8,428 bases of DNA from Pseudomonadota bacterium (GTDB lineage Bacteria; Pseudomonadota; Gammaproteobacteria; Xanthomonadales; Rhodanobacteraceae): positions 1 through 8,428 of the forward strand of contig JAFEEK010000494.1 in the NCBI GenBank assembly GCA_018241165.1. The letters run 5' to 3'. The number at the start of each line of letters is the position of its first letter. Positions within the stretch are counted from its first letter, which is position 1. Position numbers and translations under genes: made by a program. Below, in pieces: positions 1-7,029 of the stretch. The notes under the pieces were generated by a model. The model made no database searches. It saw only the letters and a program-made list of their open reading frames with translations, and was not told where the DNA came from.

Positions 1-728
1 GCGACGGTCGCGGGCTCCGCATAGACCGCGCTGCGCGGTCCGGTTTCTTTCACCGCCAGATCGCCGACCGCGATGGCCAGAAGATACGAGGGAATCTTCT
101 GCGGCATGCTGAAACGGAAATCGCCGTCCAGCGCATGCTTCGGATCATTGTCGGCACTCATCACCGCGCGCAGCGCTTTCGGTACGCGGATGTGCGCGGT
201 GTAGGTGAAGCGCACCGCAGGCGTGTCCTGCAACGGCACCCACGAGCGCGCGGCGATGGACTCGGATTGCGAAAACATGAACGGATGCCTCTTGCCGGCG
301 GTTTGCGCAGGATCCAGCCATTGCAAGCCGAACGCATCCGGGTTGGTGTGGTAGGCGATTCGTACCTGCGGGTTGTTCGCGCTCGCGACGATGCGCAATG
401 CCGAACCGAGCATGGGGTCGGCCTTGTCGAGCGCATACTTCGCCGGCGACCAATGCCCGGCCTTGTCCGCGACTTCGACTTTTTCGATCGCCAGATCGTT
501 CGTGTCGAGCACCAGCTCCCTGGCCGCCTTGTCGTGCCAATCCAGATTCAGCGTGGCGCTGCCGGCCAGTTCGTGTTTGTCGAACGATACGGAAAGATCC
601 AGCGCGAGCGACGTCACGCGTACGGTTTGTGGCTGCGCGTAGGAATGCGGATCGGCTTCGGCAAACGCGGATTGCACGACAGCAAGATTCATCGCGGCGA
701 GCGCCGCGCAACGAAGCAGGAACGACAT
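1..728 (-). CDS. Secreted M1-family aminopeptidase (leukotriene A4 hydrolase-like), N-terminal part, cut by the window edge
   Basis: Reading the minus strand from the ATG at 728 gives an open frame of 242 codons running off the left edge. The product starts with a signal peptide (hydrophobic residues 3-19, likely cleavage after AFA at residue 23), so it should act in the periplasm or outside the cell. Residues 30-240 match the N-terminal beta 'saddle' domain of LTA4H-type M1 zinc aminopeptidases. The clearest block is at 147-175 (KRHPFMFSQ, then ARSWVPLQDTPAVRFTY), followed by IPSYLLAIAVGDL and GPRSAVYAEP at 212-239. The substrate-binding GMEN-type loop and the HExxH zinc motif would lie beyond the edge, so catalytic competence cannot be judged. 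The family removes N-terminal residues from peptides. The gene lies 67 nt downstream of, and in the same direction as, the S10 carboxypeptidase, with its own -10-like box. Codon use resembles the neighbours. Family assignment is firm; substrate is unknown. Confidence 0.9.
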   Translation of the reverse strand, partial: MSFLLRCAALAAMNLAVVQSAFAEADPHSYAQPQTVRVTSLALDLSVSFDKHELAGSATLNLDWHDKAARELVLDTNDLAIEKVEVADKAGHWSPAKYALDKADPMLGSALRIVASANNPQVRIAYHTNPDAFGLQWLDPAQTAGKRHPFMFSQSESIAARSWVPLQDTPAVRFTYTAHIRVPKALRAVMSADNDPKHALDGDFRFSMPQKIPSYLLAIAVGDLAVKETGPRSAVYAEPATV

Positions 729-753
729 GGCGGATATTTCCGATGAGGCACGA

Positions 754-766
754 CGCACGATTATGC
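754..766 (-). promoter_or_regulatory. Promoter-like element (CATAAT -10 box) upstream of the M1 aminopeptidase gene
   Basis: On the minus strand GCATAATCGTGCG contains CATAAT (765-760), a 5/6 match to the sigma-70 -10 box. It would start a transcript near 753 with a leader of about 25 nt before the ATG at 728. No good -35 box is seen at 16-18 nt; a TTGGCG lies about 20 nt upstream. The identical 13-mer occurs before the S10 gene at 2398-2410, which supports a shared promoter function. This is inference from sequence only. Confidence 0.4.
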
Positions 767-795
767 CATCGCGCGCCGGGAATTCCGCCAATGGA

Positions 796-2358
796 TCAGC
801 GCGGCGCGGCGCTGTCGTAGAACTTCGTCAGATCCGACTTGAATTGCTTCAACGCATCCACGTTCAGATACACCATGTGCCCGGACGGGTAGTAGGTGAA
901 CGTCACGTTGTTGCGCAATTTCGCGTCCAGCCCCAGATGCGCCAGATCGTATTCGGTGGCGAAGAACGGCGTGGCCAGATCGAACCACCCGTTTGCGGAA
1001 AGCACTTTGAGATGCGGATTCTCGCGCATGGCCTGGCCGAGGTCGTTCACCATGATCGGCAGCGGCACCGGCCAGTTCGAGCCCGGCACCTTGTGTTTCC
1101 AGTCCCACGAACGGATCGCCGACGAGCCGACTCTGTACGGCACGTCGCTGGGATATTTCAGTTCGCGCGCGAGGTAATCGTTGAACGCAGCGGTGAACGC
1201 ACCCGCGATCGCGGTGTCGGACGGATCGGTTTCCGGATTCTCGCCGGCGGAATCCGAATCCACGCCCTCGAAGCGCGCATCGTAACGGCCCATGGTCAGG
1301 CCTTCGTCGCGCAACAATTCCTTGCGAAAGCGGCCCGGGTTGACGCGCAGGTTCGCTTCCTTCAGGTACTGCACGCTCAACCCGGTATACATGTGCAATT
1401 TTTCCGCGATCGCGTCGCGTTCGGCATCCGGCAGTGCGGCGCCCTTGCTCAAGGCAACCTGATAATCGCCACGCGCGAAATTTCGCACTTGCGTGAGGAA
1501 CGGCTCCAGCGTCGCCGGTTTGTTCGGCAGCTTGTCGTGGTACCAGGCAATCGCCGCATAGCTCGGCAGGTAGTTGACGTAGTTGATGTCCAGGCCCGGC
1601 AGGTGTTCAGCGTAATTGAGGATGGACGACAGCAGCACCACGCCGTTGCAGGCGATGCCGTTGTCTTGCAGCCATTTCACCAGGCCCGCCGAACGCGGCG
1701 TGCCATAGGATTCGCCGAACAGGAATTTCGGCGAGTTCCAGCGATCGTACTTGGTGATGTAACGCTGCACGAAGCGGCCGAACGCGTCGATATCCTGGTC
1801 CGTGCCCCAGAAGCGCTTGTCGGGATTCGCGTCCTTGTCCTTATTGTCTTTCTCGTCGGCAATGCCGTGCGAGTAACCGGTGCCGATCGCATCGACAAAG
1901 ACGAGGTCGGTTTTGTCGAGCAGGCTGTCGGCGTTCGGCACCAGGTGATACGGCGCCGGCGGCGTCGCATTCGGACTCGCCGTTTCGATGCGCACCGGCG
2001 CGAACGATCCCATGTGCAGCCAGATGCTCGACGAGCCCGGGCCGCCGTTGTAGAGGAACGTGACCGGACGCTGTTGCGAATCCTTGCCGTCGCCGACGGT
2101 GTAGGCAACGTAGAACACGCTCGCGTCCGGCTCGCCCTTCTCGTTGCGGATGATCAGCGTGCCGGCGGTCGCCTTGTACGCGTAGCTGCGGCCGTTGATC
2201 GTCACGCTGTGCGCGGTGACGACGGATTTTTCCTGCGGCGCAGGCGCGGCCTTCGCCTCGGACTGCTTCGTCTCGGACTTGTCGTGATCGGCGGCAAACG
2301 CCGGCGTGAATCCGAACAAGGCCAGCAGCAGGCAAGCGAGGACAACGCGAATCGACAT
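796..2358 (-). CDS. Secreted serine carboxypeptidase, peptidase family S10
   Basis: A 520-aa protein of the S10 (carboxypeptidase Y/cathepsin A-like) family, which removes C-terminal residues from peptides. Residues 1-22 form a signal peptide ending in AFA, followed by a charged Lys/Glu/Ala-rich linker (23-45), so export to the periplasm or outside is expected. The alpha/beta-hydrolase core shows the oxyanion-hole motif NGGPGSSS (104-111), the nucleophile motif GESYG (Ser217), the catalytic Asp in NGWFDLATP (Asp460) and the catalytic His in PSGHMVY (His494). The full triad is present, in the family's order. Residues of about 245-400 form the variable cap region. The start at 2358 is chosen because AGGGA sits 7 nt upstream on the minus strand and the signal peptide follows at once. 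The frame stays open upstream to 2661, but that extension overlaps the divergent DUF488 gene and does not read like protein. The M1 aminopeptidase gene follows downstream, suggesting joint use of extracellular peptides. Confidence 0.95.
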   Translation of the reverse strand: MSIRVVLACLLLALFGFTPAFAADHDKSETKQSEAKAAPAPQEKSVVTAHSVTINGRSYAYKATAGTLIIRNEKGEPDASVFYVAYTVGDGKDSQQRPVTFLYNGGPGSSSIWLHMGSFAPVRIETASPNATPPAPYHLVPNADSLLDKTDLVFVDAIGTGYSHGIADEKDNKDKDANPDKRFWGTDQDIDAFGRFVQRYITKYDRWNSPKFLFGESYGTPRSAGLVKWLQDNGIACNGVVLLSSILNYAEHLPGLDINYVNYLPSYAAIAWYHDKLPNKPATLEPFLTQVRNFARGDYQVALSKGAALPDAERDAIAEKLHMYTGLSVQYLKEANLRVNPGRFRKELLRDEGLTMGRYDARFEGVDSDSAGENPETDPSDTAIAGAFTAAFNDYLARELKYPSDVPYRVGSSAIRSWDWKHKVPGSNWPVPLPIMVNDLGQAMRENPHLKVLSANGWFDLATPFFATEYDLAHLGLDAKLRNNVTFTYYPSGHMVYLNVDALKQFKSDLTKFYDSAAPR

Positions 2359-2397
2359 GGCGGTTCCCTGATGGCATCGGCGCCCCTGCGCCGGAAG

Positions 2398-2410
2398 CGC
2401 ACGATTATGC
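2398..2410 (-). promoter_or_regulatory. Promoter-like element (CATAAT -10 box) upstream of the S10 carboxypeptidase gene
   Basis: The minus strand reads GCATAATCGTGCG here, identical to the element before the M1 gene (754-766). CATAAT (2409-2404) fits a -10 box, with a start near 2397 and a leader of about 39 nt containing the AGGGA ribosome-binding site. No convincing -35 box was seen. Function is inferred from position and from the repeat. Confidence 0.4.
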
Positions 2411-2476
2411 GCCGCGACCATTCTTGCGCCCATGCCGAAAGTGCGATTTGCCGGCCTCAGGGTGTTAAATATTGTA

Positions 2477-3022
2477 ATGAGCAGCGAAGCGCTGACGATC
2501 TGGACCATCGGCCACTCGACGCGGACTACCGCCGAGTTCCTCGGCATGCTTGAGGCAAACGCCATCGAGGCCATCGCCGATGTGCGCCGGTATCCGGGTT
2601 CGCGCAAGAATCCGCAGTTCAACCCCGACACGCTGCGCGCGTCGTTGGCGGACACCGACATCGACTATGTTGCATTCCCGGAACTCGGCGGCCGCCGGCA
2701 TCCACGTCCGGATTCGCGCAACACCGTCTGGCGCAACGAGGCGTTTCGCGGTTACGCGGATTACATGCAGACGCCGGAGTTTAGCGCCGGCATGGATCGT
2801 CTGCTGGAACTGGCGCAACACAAACGCACCGCGATCATGTGCGCCGAAGCGGTGTGGTGGCGCTGCCATCGTTCGCTGATCGCCGACTGGCTCAAGGTAC
2901 GCGGCATCGACGTGCAACACATTCTCGCTGCGGGCAAGACGCAACCCCATCCGTACACGTCGGCGGCGAGAGTCGAAAACGGCATGCTGACTTATGCCCC
3001 GCCATCAGGAGAATCGACATGA
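2477..3022 (+). CDS. DUF488 family protein
   Basis: A 181-aa protein with the hallmarks of DUF488: IWTIGHST near the N-terminus (8-15), DVRRYPGSRKNPQFN (35-49), an F-PELGGRR segment (67-74), FRGYADYM (90-97), and a conserved cysteine pair in MCAE (Cys122) and WRCHR (Cys130). The biochemical role of the family is not established; the paired MCAE/RCHR motifs are its most conserved part and may form an active or binding site (inference). No signal peptide is seen, so it is probably cytosolic. The ATG at 2477 is preferred because IGHST-type N-termini in the family begin within a few residues. An in-frame ATG at 2432 adds 15 unrelated residues and has no ribosome-binding site. AGGG lies 14 nt upstream of 2477, farther than ideal, so translation may be leaderless or weak. 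It is divergent from the S10 gene and translationally coupled to the next gene. Confidence 0.9.
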   Translation: MSSEALTIWTIGHSTRTTAEFLGMLEANAIEAIADVRRYPGSRKNPQFNPDTLRASLADTDIDYVAFPELGGRRHPRPDSRNTVWRNEAFRGYADYMQTPEFSAGMDRLLELAQHKRTAIMCAEAVWWRCHRSLIADWLKVRGIDVQHILAAGKTQPHPYTSAARVENGMLTYAPPSGEST

Positions 3023-3234
3023 GCCTGCGCTTCAAGATCGGCGACCACGTTACCTGGAATTCGGAGGCCGGCTTCGTCAGCGGCGCGATCATCAGGATTC
3101 ACACGCGCGATTTCGACTACAAGGGCCATACGCATCACGCGACGGAAAACGATCCGCAATACGAAATCAAGAGCGACAAGACCGACCATATCGCCGCGCA
3201 CCGCGGCGCGGTATTGCGCAAGGCGAAACGCTAG
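3019..3234 (+). CDS. Small DUF2945 (hypervirulence-associated TUDOR-like domain) protein
   Basis: A 71-aa protein made almost entirely of one small beta-barrel-like domain: [21 protein letters not shown] (5-27), then a [25 protein letters not shown] stretch (31-55) and an HRGAVLRK end. This is the pattern of DUF2945 (HVA1/TUDOR-like), a family of about 60-80 aa. Its molecular function is not known and the 'hypervirulence' label comes from a distant fungal protein. Its start overlaps the DUF488 stop as ATGA (3019-3022), and AGGAG at 3007-3011 is a strong ribosome-binding site 7 nt upstream. Both facts fix the start and suggest coupled synthesis with DUF488. No signal peptide or membrane segment is seen. 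The stop codon overlaps that of the convergent ubiE. Confidence 0.88.
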   Translation: MSLRFKIGDHVTWNSEAGFVSGAIIRIHTRDFDYKGHTHHATENDPQYEIKSDKTDHIAAHRGAVLRKAKR

Positions 3235-3977
3235 ACCTTGTATCCGCGGTGGATCGCGACGATGCCGGCGGACAGGTTGCGCACGTCCACGCGCGCGAAG
3301 CCGGCGGATTCCATCATCGCTTTCAACGTCGCCTGATCCGGATGCTTGCGGATGGATTCGGCAAGGTACTGATAGCTTTCCGCATCCCCCGCGATCATGC
3401 CACCCAGGCGCGGCAGCACCTTGAACGAATGGAAATCGTAGAGCGGCTTCAGGATTTGCGACTGCACCGCCGAGAATTCCAGGATCAGGACGCGGCCGCC
3501 GGGTTTGAGCACGCGATGCATTTCGCGCAGCGCCTTGTCCTTGTCGGTGACATTGCGCAAGCCGAAAGCGATCGTCACCGCGTCGAAACTCGCATCCGGA
3601 AACGGCAAATCCTCGGCGTTGAGTTGTGCGTAGGACAGATTGCGCACGAAGCCTCGATCCAACAGCCGATCGCGCCCGACGCGCAGCATCGCCGCGTTGA
3701 TGTCGCCGATCACCACGCAACCGCGCTCGCCGACCAGCGGAAGCAACAACGCCGCGATGTCGCCGGTGCCGCCAGCCAGATCAAGTACGGCGTCGCCTTG
3801 GCGCACACCCGAGGTCGCCGCGAACCAGCGCTTCCAGATCCGGTGCACGCCGAACGACATCAGGTCGTTCATCAGGTCGTATTTGCCCGCGACCGATGTG
3901 AACACGCGGCCGACCAGCTTCTGCTTTTCCGCAACCGGTACGTCGCGGTAGCCGAAGTGGGTGGTGGAATCGTTCAT
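3231..3977 (-). CDS. ubiE: Ubiquinone/menaquinone biosynthesis C-methyltransferase UbiE
   Basis: A 248-aa protein, the usual UbiE length. It uses S-adenosylmethionine to C-methylate the benzoquinol ring during ubiquinone synthesis (and demethylmenaquinol where menaquinone is made), acting on lipid intermediates at the cytosolic face of the membrane. It shows the UbiE N-terminal signature THFGY (6-10) with EKQ-LVG-VF-SVA-KYDLMND (17-38). The SAM-binding motif I is [12 protein letters not shown] (64-75). Further blocks are [23 protein letters not shown] (121-143), [13 protein letters not shown] (150-162), ILEFS (165-169) and the C-terminal HRGYKV. Everything needed appears present. The start lies 10 nt after the DUF971 stop on the same strand, with no clear ribosome-binding site, so translation is probably coupled to that gene. 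The neighbours ubiJ and ubiB that often follow ubiE in gammaproteobacteria are absent; a convergent gene lies there instead. Confidence 0.97.
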   Translation of the reverse strand: MNDSTTHFGYRDVPVAEKQKLVGRVFTSVAGKYDLMNDLMSFGVHRIWKRWFAATSGVRQGDAVLDLAGGTGDIAALLLPLVGERGCVVIGDINAAMLRVGRDRLLDRGFVRNLSYAQLNAEDLPFPDASFDAVTIAFGLRNVTDKDKALREMHRVLKPGGRVLILEFSAVQSQILKPLYDFHSFKVLPRLGGMIAGDAESYQYLAESIRKHPDQATLKAMMESAGFARVDVRNLSAGIVAIHRGYKV

Positions 3978-3987
3978 GCGGCCAAGT

Positions 3988-4338
3988 CTAGCGGTTCAAC
4001 CCGGCGGCATCGAGTGCGTCGAGATACGTCTGCCAGTTCGCGTCGTGCTTGATGCCCAACTCGTGCAACACGCTCCAGGAGAAAATACCGGTGTCGTGGC
4101 CATCGTCGAAGCGCAGCAGCACGCCGTAATGTCCGACCGGTTCGATCGCGGAGATGTTCACATCGCGCTTGCCCGGCACCAGCACGCGCTGGCTCGGGCC
4201 GTGGCCCTGCACTTCGGCGCTCGGCGAATGCACGCGCAGGTATTCGCACGGCAGGCGAAACGTTTCGCCGGTGTCGAAGCCGACTTCGAGCGCGTGCGAG
4301 GCGCGGTGCAGGGTGATTGCGGTGACGCGCGGACTCAC
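3988..4338 (-). CDS. DUF971 protein (gamma-butyrobetaine hydroxylase-like N-terminal domain)
   Basis: A 116-aa single-domain protein of the DUF971 / GBBH-like N-terminal family. Recognisable blocks are [40 protein letters not shown] (family core, 8-47), then [29 protein letters not shown] (60-88) and YLDAL near the end. The family is small and soluble, often found next to hslU or other housekeeping genes; its function is not settled, though links to iron-sulfur proteins have been proposed. I choose the GTG at 4338 because it overlaps the stop of the upstream gene by 4 nt (GTGA) and starts just before the conserved core. The frame stays open upstream to 5034, but that sequence is the complement of another frame of the hypothetical gene. 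No strong ribosome-binding site is seen, so coupling is likely. It lies in a run with the hypothetical gene and ubiE. Confidence 0.88.
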   Translation of the reverse strand: MSPRVTAITLHRASHALEVGFDTGETFRLPCEYLRVHSPSAEVQGHGPSQRVLVPGKRDVNISAIEPVGHYGVLLRFDDGHDTGIFSWSVLHELGIKHDANWQTYLDALDAAGLNR

Positions 4339-4961
4339 GACGCCGGCATCATTTCCGGCGGGACTGGCACCGGCGGCATGCCGGCGATTTTCGCCAGCAG
4401 CAGCATGTACTGCGTGCCGAAACCGATCGAGCCGATGCCCGGGAATTCGTAGGCGCCGGTATCCGGATACCAGGTCGCGTTCGGGTCGACTTCCTGCAGG
4501 ACCAGCGCGTCGGACTCGGCACCAGTCAGCCGGCCGATGTAGCTGACCTCGCCATTTTCGTCGTCGAGCATGTTGAGCGAAACCAGCGGCGTGAGCTGCG
4601 CGGCGGATTCGGCGATGGCCTGCCAGTCGTCGAGCTTGAAATCGGGCAGCTGCGGAATCTGCTCGCCGTTCAATTGCAGCGCCTTCTCGACGAATTCCTT
4701 GCCGGGATCCTGTTCGACCGCGTCGATGTCGCCGACCGAGAGTGCAAGAAAGCCGTCGAAGTGCATGGCGTCGCTGACTTCGGCGATCAGGCAGAACTCG
4801 GCAGCCAAGCCGATGACGAAGCCGTGCACCCAGCCCGGCGAGATCTGCGAACGCGCGATCTGCACGGGGACGCGGCTTTCCAGCGCCTCGCGCAATTGCG
4901 CGCGCGTACCGCGGCCGCGGAACTGGACGACATTGCCTTCGTGGTGGTGTTTGGGGGGCAT
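4335..4961 (-). CDS. Conserved-looking hypothetical protein with two similar beta-rich units
   Basis: A 208-aa acidic protein that I do not recognise by name. Its start is a His-rich MPPKHHHEGNVVQF followed by a helix-like segment (RAQLREALESRVPVQIARS, 20-38). Residues 41-83 (GWVHGFVIGLAAEFCLIAEVSD, then G-LALSVGDIDAVE) have the alternating pattern of a small beta-barrel, ending in a turn that resembles Sm/SH3-like folds. Residues 137-190 (GEVSYIGRLTGAESDALVLQEVDP, then FPGIGSIGFGTQYMLLL) look like a second, diverged copy. A helical linker (84-130) joins them and a Pro-rich tail follows (196-202). There is no signal peptide or membrane segment. The reading frame is supported by its length, codon use like the neighbours, and the 4-nt overlap with the DUF971 gene downstream. 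It sits between hslU and DUF971. A function cannot be assigned; a binding or adaptor role would be a guess. Confidence 0.75.
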   Translation of the reverse strand: MPPKHHHEGNVVQFRGRGTRAQLREALESRVPVQIARSQISPGWVHGFVIGLAAEFCLIAEVSDAMHFDGFLALSVGDIDAVEQDPGKEFVEKALQLNGEQIPQLPDFKLDDWQAIAESAAQLTPLVSLNMLDDENGEVSYIGRLTGAESDALVLQEVDPNATWYPDTGAYEFPGIGSIGFGTQYMLLLAKIAGMPPVPVPPEMMPAS

Positions 4962-4990
4962 GGCGCGAATTGTACCTGAATGATCTTCCT

Positions 4991-5079
4991 CCCCCTTCGC
5001 TTGCGAAGGGGGAATGAGGGGGATGCGCTTTCATTCATCCCCCCGCGCTGCGCGCGACCCCCTTCGTTCCGAAGGGGGT
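4991..5079. repeat. Cluster of GC-rich hairpins (REP/BIME-like intergenic element)
   Basis: The gap between hslU and the hypothetical gene holds three inverted repeats in 89 bp. Hairpin A has arms CCCCCTTCGC (4991-5000) and GCGAAGGGGG (5003-5012), a perfect 10-bp stem with a 2-nt spacer. Hairpin B has arms GGGGGATG (5018-5025) and CATCCCCC (5036-5043), an 8-bp stem with a 10-nt loop. Hairpin C has arms ACCCCCTTCG (5057-5066) and CGAAGGGGGT (5070-5079), a 10-bp stem with a 3-nt loop. A short GCGC-TGC-GCGC lies at 5045-5055. A and C share the CCCCCTTCG arm, so this looks like a mosaic of a repeated palindromic unit rather than a single terminator. Such elements are common in xanthomonad intergenic DNA; copy number elsewhere in this genome cannot be seen here. 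Confidence 0.75.
5057..5079 (-). terminator. Possible 3' hairpin of the hslVU transcript
   Basis: The perfect 10-bp GC-rich hairpin C lies 44 nt past the hslU stop in the direction of transcription. It could stabilise the 3' end or pause polymerase. It lacks a following U-tract, so it is not a classic intrinsic terminator, and transcription may continue into the hypothetical gene. Confidence 0.3.
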
Positions 5080-5122
5080 GTTTCGGTGTTCGACAGGTTC
5101 CGCGTGAGCGCGAAAAGTGTGG

Positions 5123-6460
5123 TCAAAGAATGTAGCGGCTAAGATCCTGATCCTTCACCAGCGCCGCCAGATGGCCGTCGACATAAGCCGCGTCGATCGT
5201 ATACTTTTTCCCATTCTCGCCCGGCGCCTCGAACGAAATCGTGTCGAGCAGGCGTTCGAGCACGGTGTGCAGGCGACGCGCGCCGATGTTCTCGGTACGT
5301 TCATTCACCGCGAACGCAGTCTCGGCCAGGCGCCGCACGCCATCGGCGGCAAATTCCAGGCTCACGCCTTCGGTCGCCATCAGCGCGACGTACTGCTTGG
5401 TCAGCGCGTGGTCGGGTTCGGTGAGAATGCGCTCGAAATCTCCAGCCGACAGAGCCGTCAATTCCACGCGGATCGGAAAGCGGCCCTGCAATTCCGGAAT
5501 CAGGTCCGATGGTTTCGCGAGCGAAAACGCGCCCGAGGCGATGAACAGGATGTGGTCGGTCTTGACCATGCCGTGCTTGGTCGACACGGTCGAACCCTCG
5601 ACCAAAGGCAACAGGTCGCGCTGCACGCCTTCGCGACTGACTCCCGCGCCGCTGAATTCGCCGCGCTGCGCGACCTTGTCGATCTCGTCGATGAAGACGA
5701 TGCCGTTCTGCTCGCAGTTGTCCAGCGCCTGCGCCTTGAGTTCCTCGTCGTTGACCAGGCGCGAGGCTTCCTCATCGATCAGCAACGGACGCGCGGCCTT
5801 GATCGGCAGCTTGCGCTGCTGCGTCTTGTTGCCGGCGATCGAAGAAAACATTCCGCGCAATTGTTGCGTCATTTCTTCCATGCCCGGCGGCGCCATGATT
5901 TCCACGCCCACGTTCACCGCGGTTTCGATCTCGATTTCGCGCTCGTCCAGGGTTCCTTCGCGCAGTTGCTTGCGCATCTTCTGGCGCGTTTCCGAATCGC
6001 TGGTATCGGGCTGTTGCGGCTCGCCCATGAAGCCATGCAACTGGCGTTTCGGAATCAGCGCGTCGAGGATGCGCTCTTCGGCGCGATCCTGCGCCTGCTC
6101 GCGCACCTGCGACTTGGCCTGCTCGCGCGCCATCTTCACCGCCGCATCGGCCAGGTCGCGCACGATCTGCTCCACGTCCTTGCCGACATAGCCGACCTCG
6201 GTGAACTTGGTCGCCTCGACCTTGATGAACGGCGCGTTCGCGAGCGCAGCGAGGCGTCGCGCGATCTCGGTCTTGCCGACGCCGGTCGGGCCGATCATGA
6301 GGATGTTCTTCGGCGTCACCTCGTTGCGCAACGCGGGATCGAGCTGCATGCGCCGCCAGCGGTTGCGCAGCGCGATCGCGACCGCGCGCTTGGCCGCGTT
6401 CTGGCCGATGATGTAGCGGTCGAGTTGGGTGACGATTTCGCGGGGAGTCAATTCGGACAT
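5123..6460 (-). CDS. hslU: HslU (ClpY), ATPase subunit of the HslUV protease
   Basis: A 445-aa AAA+ unfoldase, full length for HslU. It forms a hexamer that binds, unfolds and feeds cytosolic proteins into the HslV chamber. Visible features are the HslU N-terminus [29 protein letters not shown] (6-37), Walker A GPTGVGKT (57-64), the pore loop GYVG (90-93), and a charged I-domain of about 110-230. Then come Walker B IVFIDEID (254-261), [20 protein letters not shown] (270-289), the GRFP arginine-finger region (326-329), sensor-2 GARR (393-396) and the C-terminal SRYIL (441-445) that inserts into HslV to activate it. No key residue is missing. The ATG at 6460 shares its A with the hslV TGA stop, so the two are translated in a coupled way, matching their joint function. 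The ribosome-binding site is weak. Confidence 0.98.
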   Translation of the reverse strand: MSELTPREIVTQLDRYIIGQNAAKRAVAIALRNRWRRMQLDPALRNEVTPKNILMIGPTGVGKTEIARRLAALANAPFIKVEATKFTEVGYVGKDVEQIVRDLADAAVKMAREQAKSQVREQAQDRAEERILDALIPKRQLHGFMGEPQQPDTSDSETRQKMRKQLREGTLDEREIEIETAVNVGVEIMAPPGMEEMTQQLRGMFSSIAGNKTQQRKLPIKAARPLLIDEEASRLVNDEELKAQALDNCEQNGIVFIDEIDKVAQRGEFSGAGVSREGVQRDLLPLVEGSTVSTKHGMVKTDHILFIASGAFSLAKPSDLIPELQGRFPIRVELTALSAGDFERILTEPDHALTKQYVALMATEGVSLEFAADGVRRLAETAFAVNERTENIGARRLHTVLERLLDTISFEAPGENGKKYTIDAAYVDGHLAALVKDQDLSRYIL

Positions 6461-6999
6461 CAAAGTTCTTCGATCGTGATGTTGTGGTTGGTGTAGATGC
6501 AAATATCGCCGGCGATCTTCAGCGCACGCTCGACCACTTCGCGCGCTGACAAGTTCGAGTTTTCCAGCAGCGCCTTCGCTGCTGCTTGCGCATATGGCCC
6601 GCCGGAGCCAATCGCAATCAATCCGTTCTCGGGTTCGAGCACATCGCCATTGCCGGAAATCAGCAAACTCGCTTCCTTGTCGGCGACCGCAAGCATCGCT
6701 TCCAATCGCCCGAGACGCCGGTCGGTACGCCATTCCTTGGCCAGCTCCACCGCTGCGCGCGTGAGGTTGTTGCCGTGCTTGTCGAGCTTGGCCTCGAACA
6801 ATTCGAACAAGGTGAACGCATCGGCCGTGGCGCCGGCGAATCCGGCGATCACCGCGCCGTCCTTGCCGAGCCGGCGCAGCTTGCGCGCATTCGCCTTGGC
6901 GACGATGTTGCCGAGCGTGACCTGGCCGTCGCCGCCGATGACGACTTTTCCGTCGCGGCGTACGCAGACGATGGTGGTGGCATGAAAGGTGTCGGACAT
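6460..6999 (-). CDS. hslV: HslV (ClpQ), peptidase subunit of the HslUV protease
   Basis: A 179-aa proteasome-beta-like threonine peptidase. Twelve subunits form the chamber that degrades proteins delivered by HslU in the cytosol. Thr8 in HATTIV corresponds to the catalytic Thr1, Asp24 in GGDGQVTLG to Asp17, and Lys40 in NARKLRRL to Lys33, with correct spacing. [17 protein letters not shown] (54-70), EWRTDR (89-94), [20 protein letters not shown] (113-133) and [12 protein letters not shown] near the end are all family blocks. Before Thr8 lies a 7-residue leader, MSDTFHA, which must be removed to free the catalytic threonine; E. coli HslV loses only Met. The ATG at 6999 is the natural start: no other lies between it and Thr8, and its ribosome-binding site (GGA 9 nt upstream) is weak. 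A sigma-32-like promoter lies just upstream. The toxin gene brnT is divergent, 130 nt away. Confidence 0.98.
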   Translation of the reverse strand: MSDTFHATTIVCVRRDGKVVIGGDGQVTLGNIVAKANARKLRRLGKDGAVIAGFAGATADAFTLFELFEAKLDKHGNNLTRAAVELAKEWRTDRRLGRLEAMLAVADKEASLLISGNGDVLEPENGLIAIGSGGPYAQAAAKALLENSNLSAREVVERALKIAGDICIYTNHNITIEEL

Positions 7000-7029
7000 G
7001 ACGGCAAATCCGGGGAACGAAGGAATCCG

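Noticed and set aside
727..2553. Long open frame (608 codons) on the plus strand
   Set aside because: It is the complement of the S10 carboxypeptidase gene, whose full catalytic triad is on the minus strand. The plus-strand translation is Arg/Val-rich with no recognisable domain; long antisense frames are common in GC-rich DNA.
2359..2661. N-terminal extension of the S10 frame to 2661
   Set aside because: It overlaps the divergent DUF488 gene, and a signal peptide plus ribosome-binding site mark the start at 2358.
2994..4052. Plus-strand frame of 352 codons over ubiE
   Set aside because: It overlaps DUF2945 in another frame and then runs antisense to ubiE; its composition is not protein-like.
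4969..4974. TACAAT (minus) as a -10 box for the hypothetical gene
   Set aside because: The box is good, but it lies only 7 nt from the start codon, and the bases at the -35 distance fall in the hairpin element and read AAGGGG. I did not list it as a feature.
4339..5034. Upstream extension of the DUF971 frame
   Set aside because: The extension reads through the hypothetical gene in another frame and through the hairpin cluster; the conserved domain starts right after the GTG at 4338.
5117..6496. Long open frame (459 codons) on the plus strand
   Set aside because: It is antisense to hslU and gives a His/Arg/Leu-rich sequence without any family signature.
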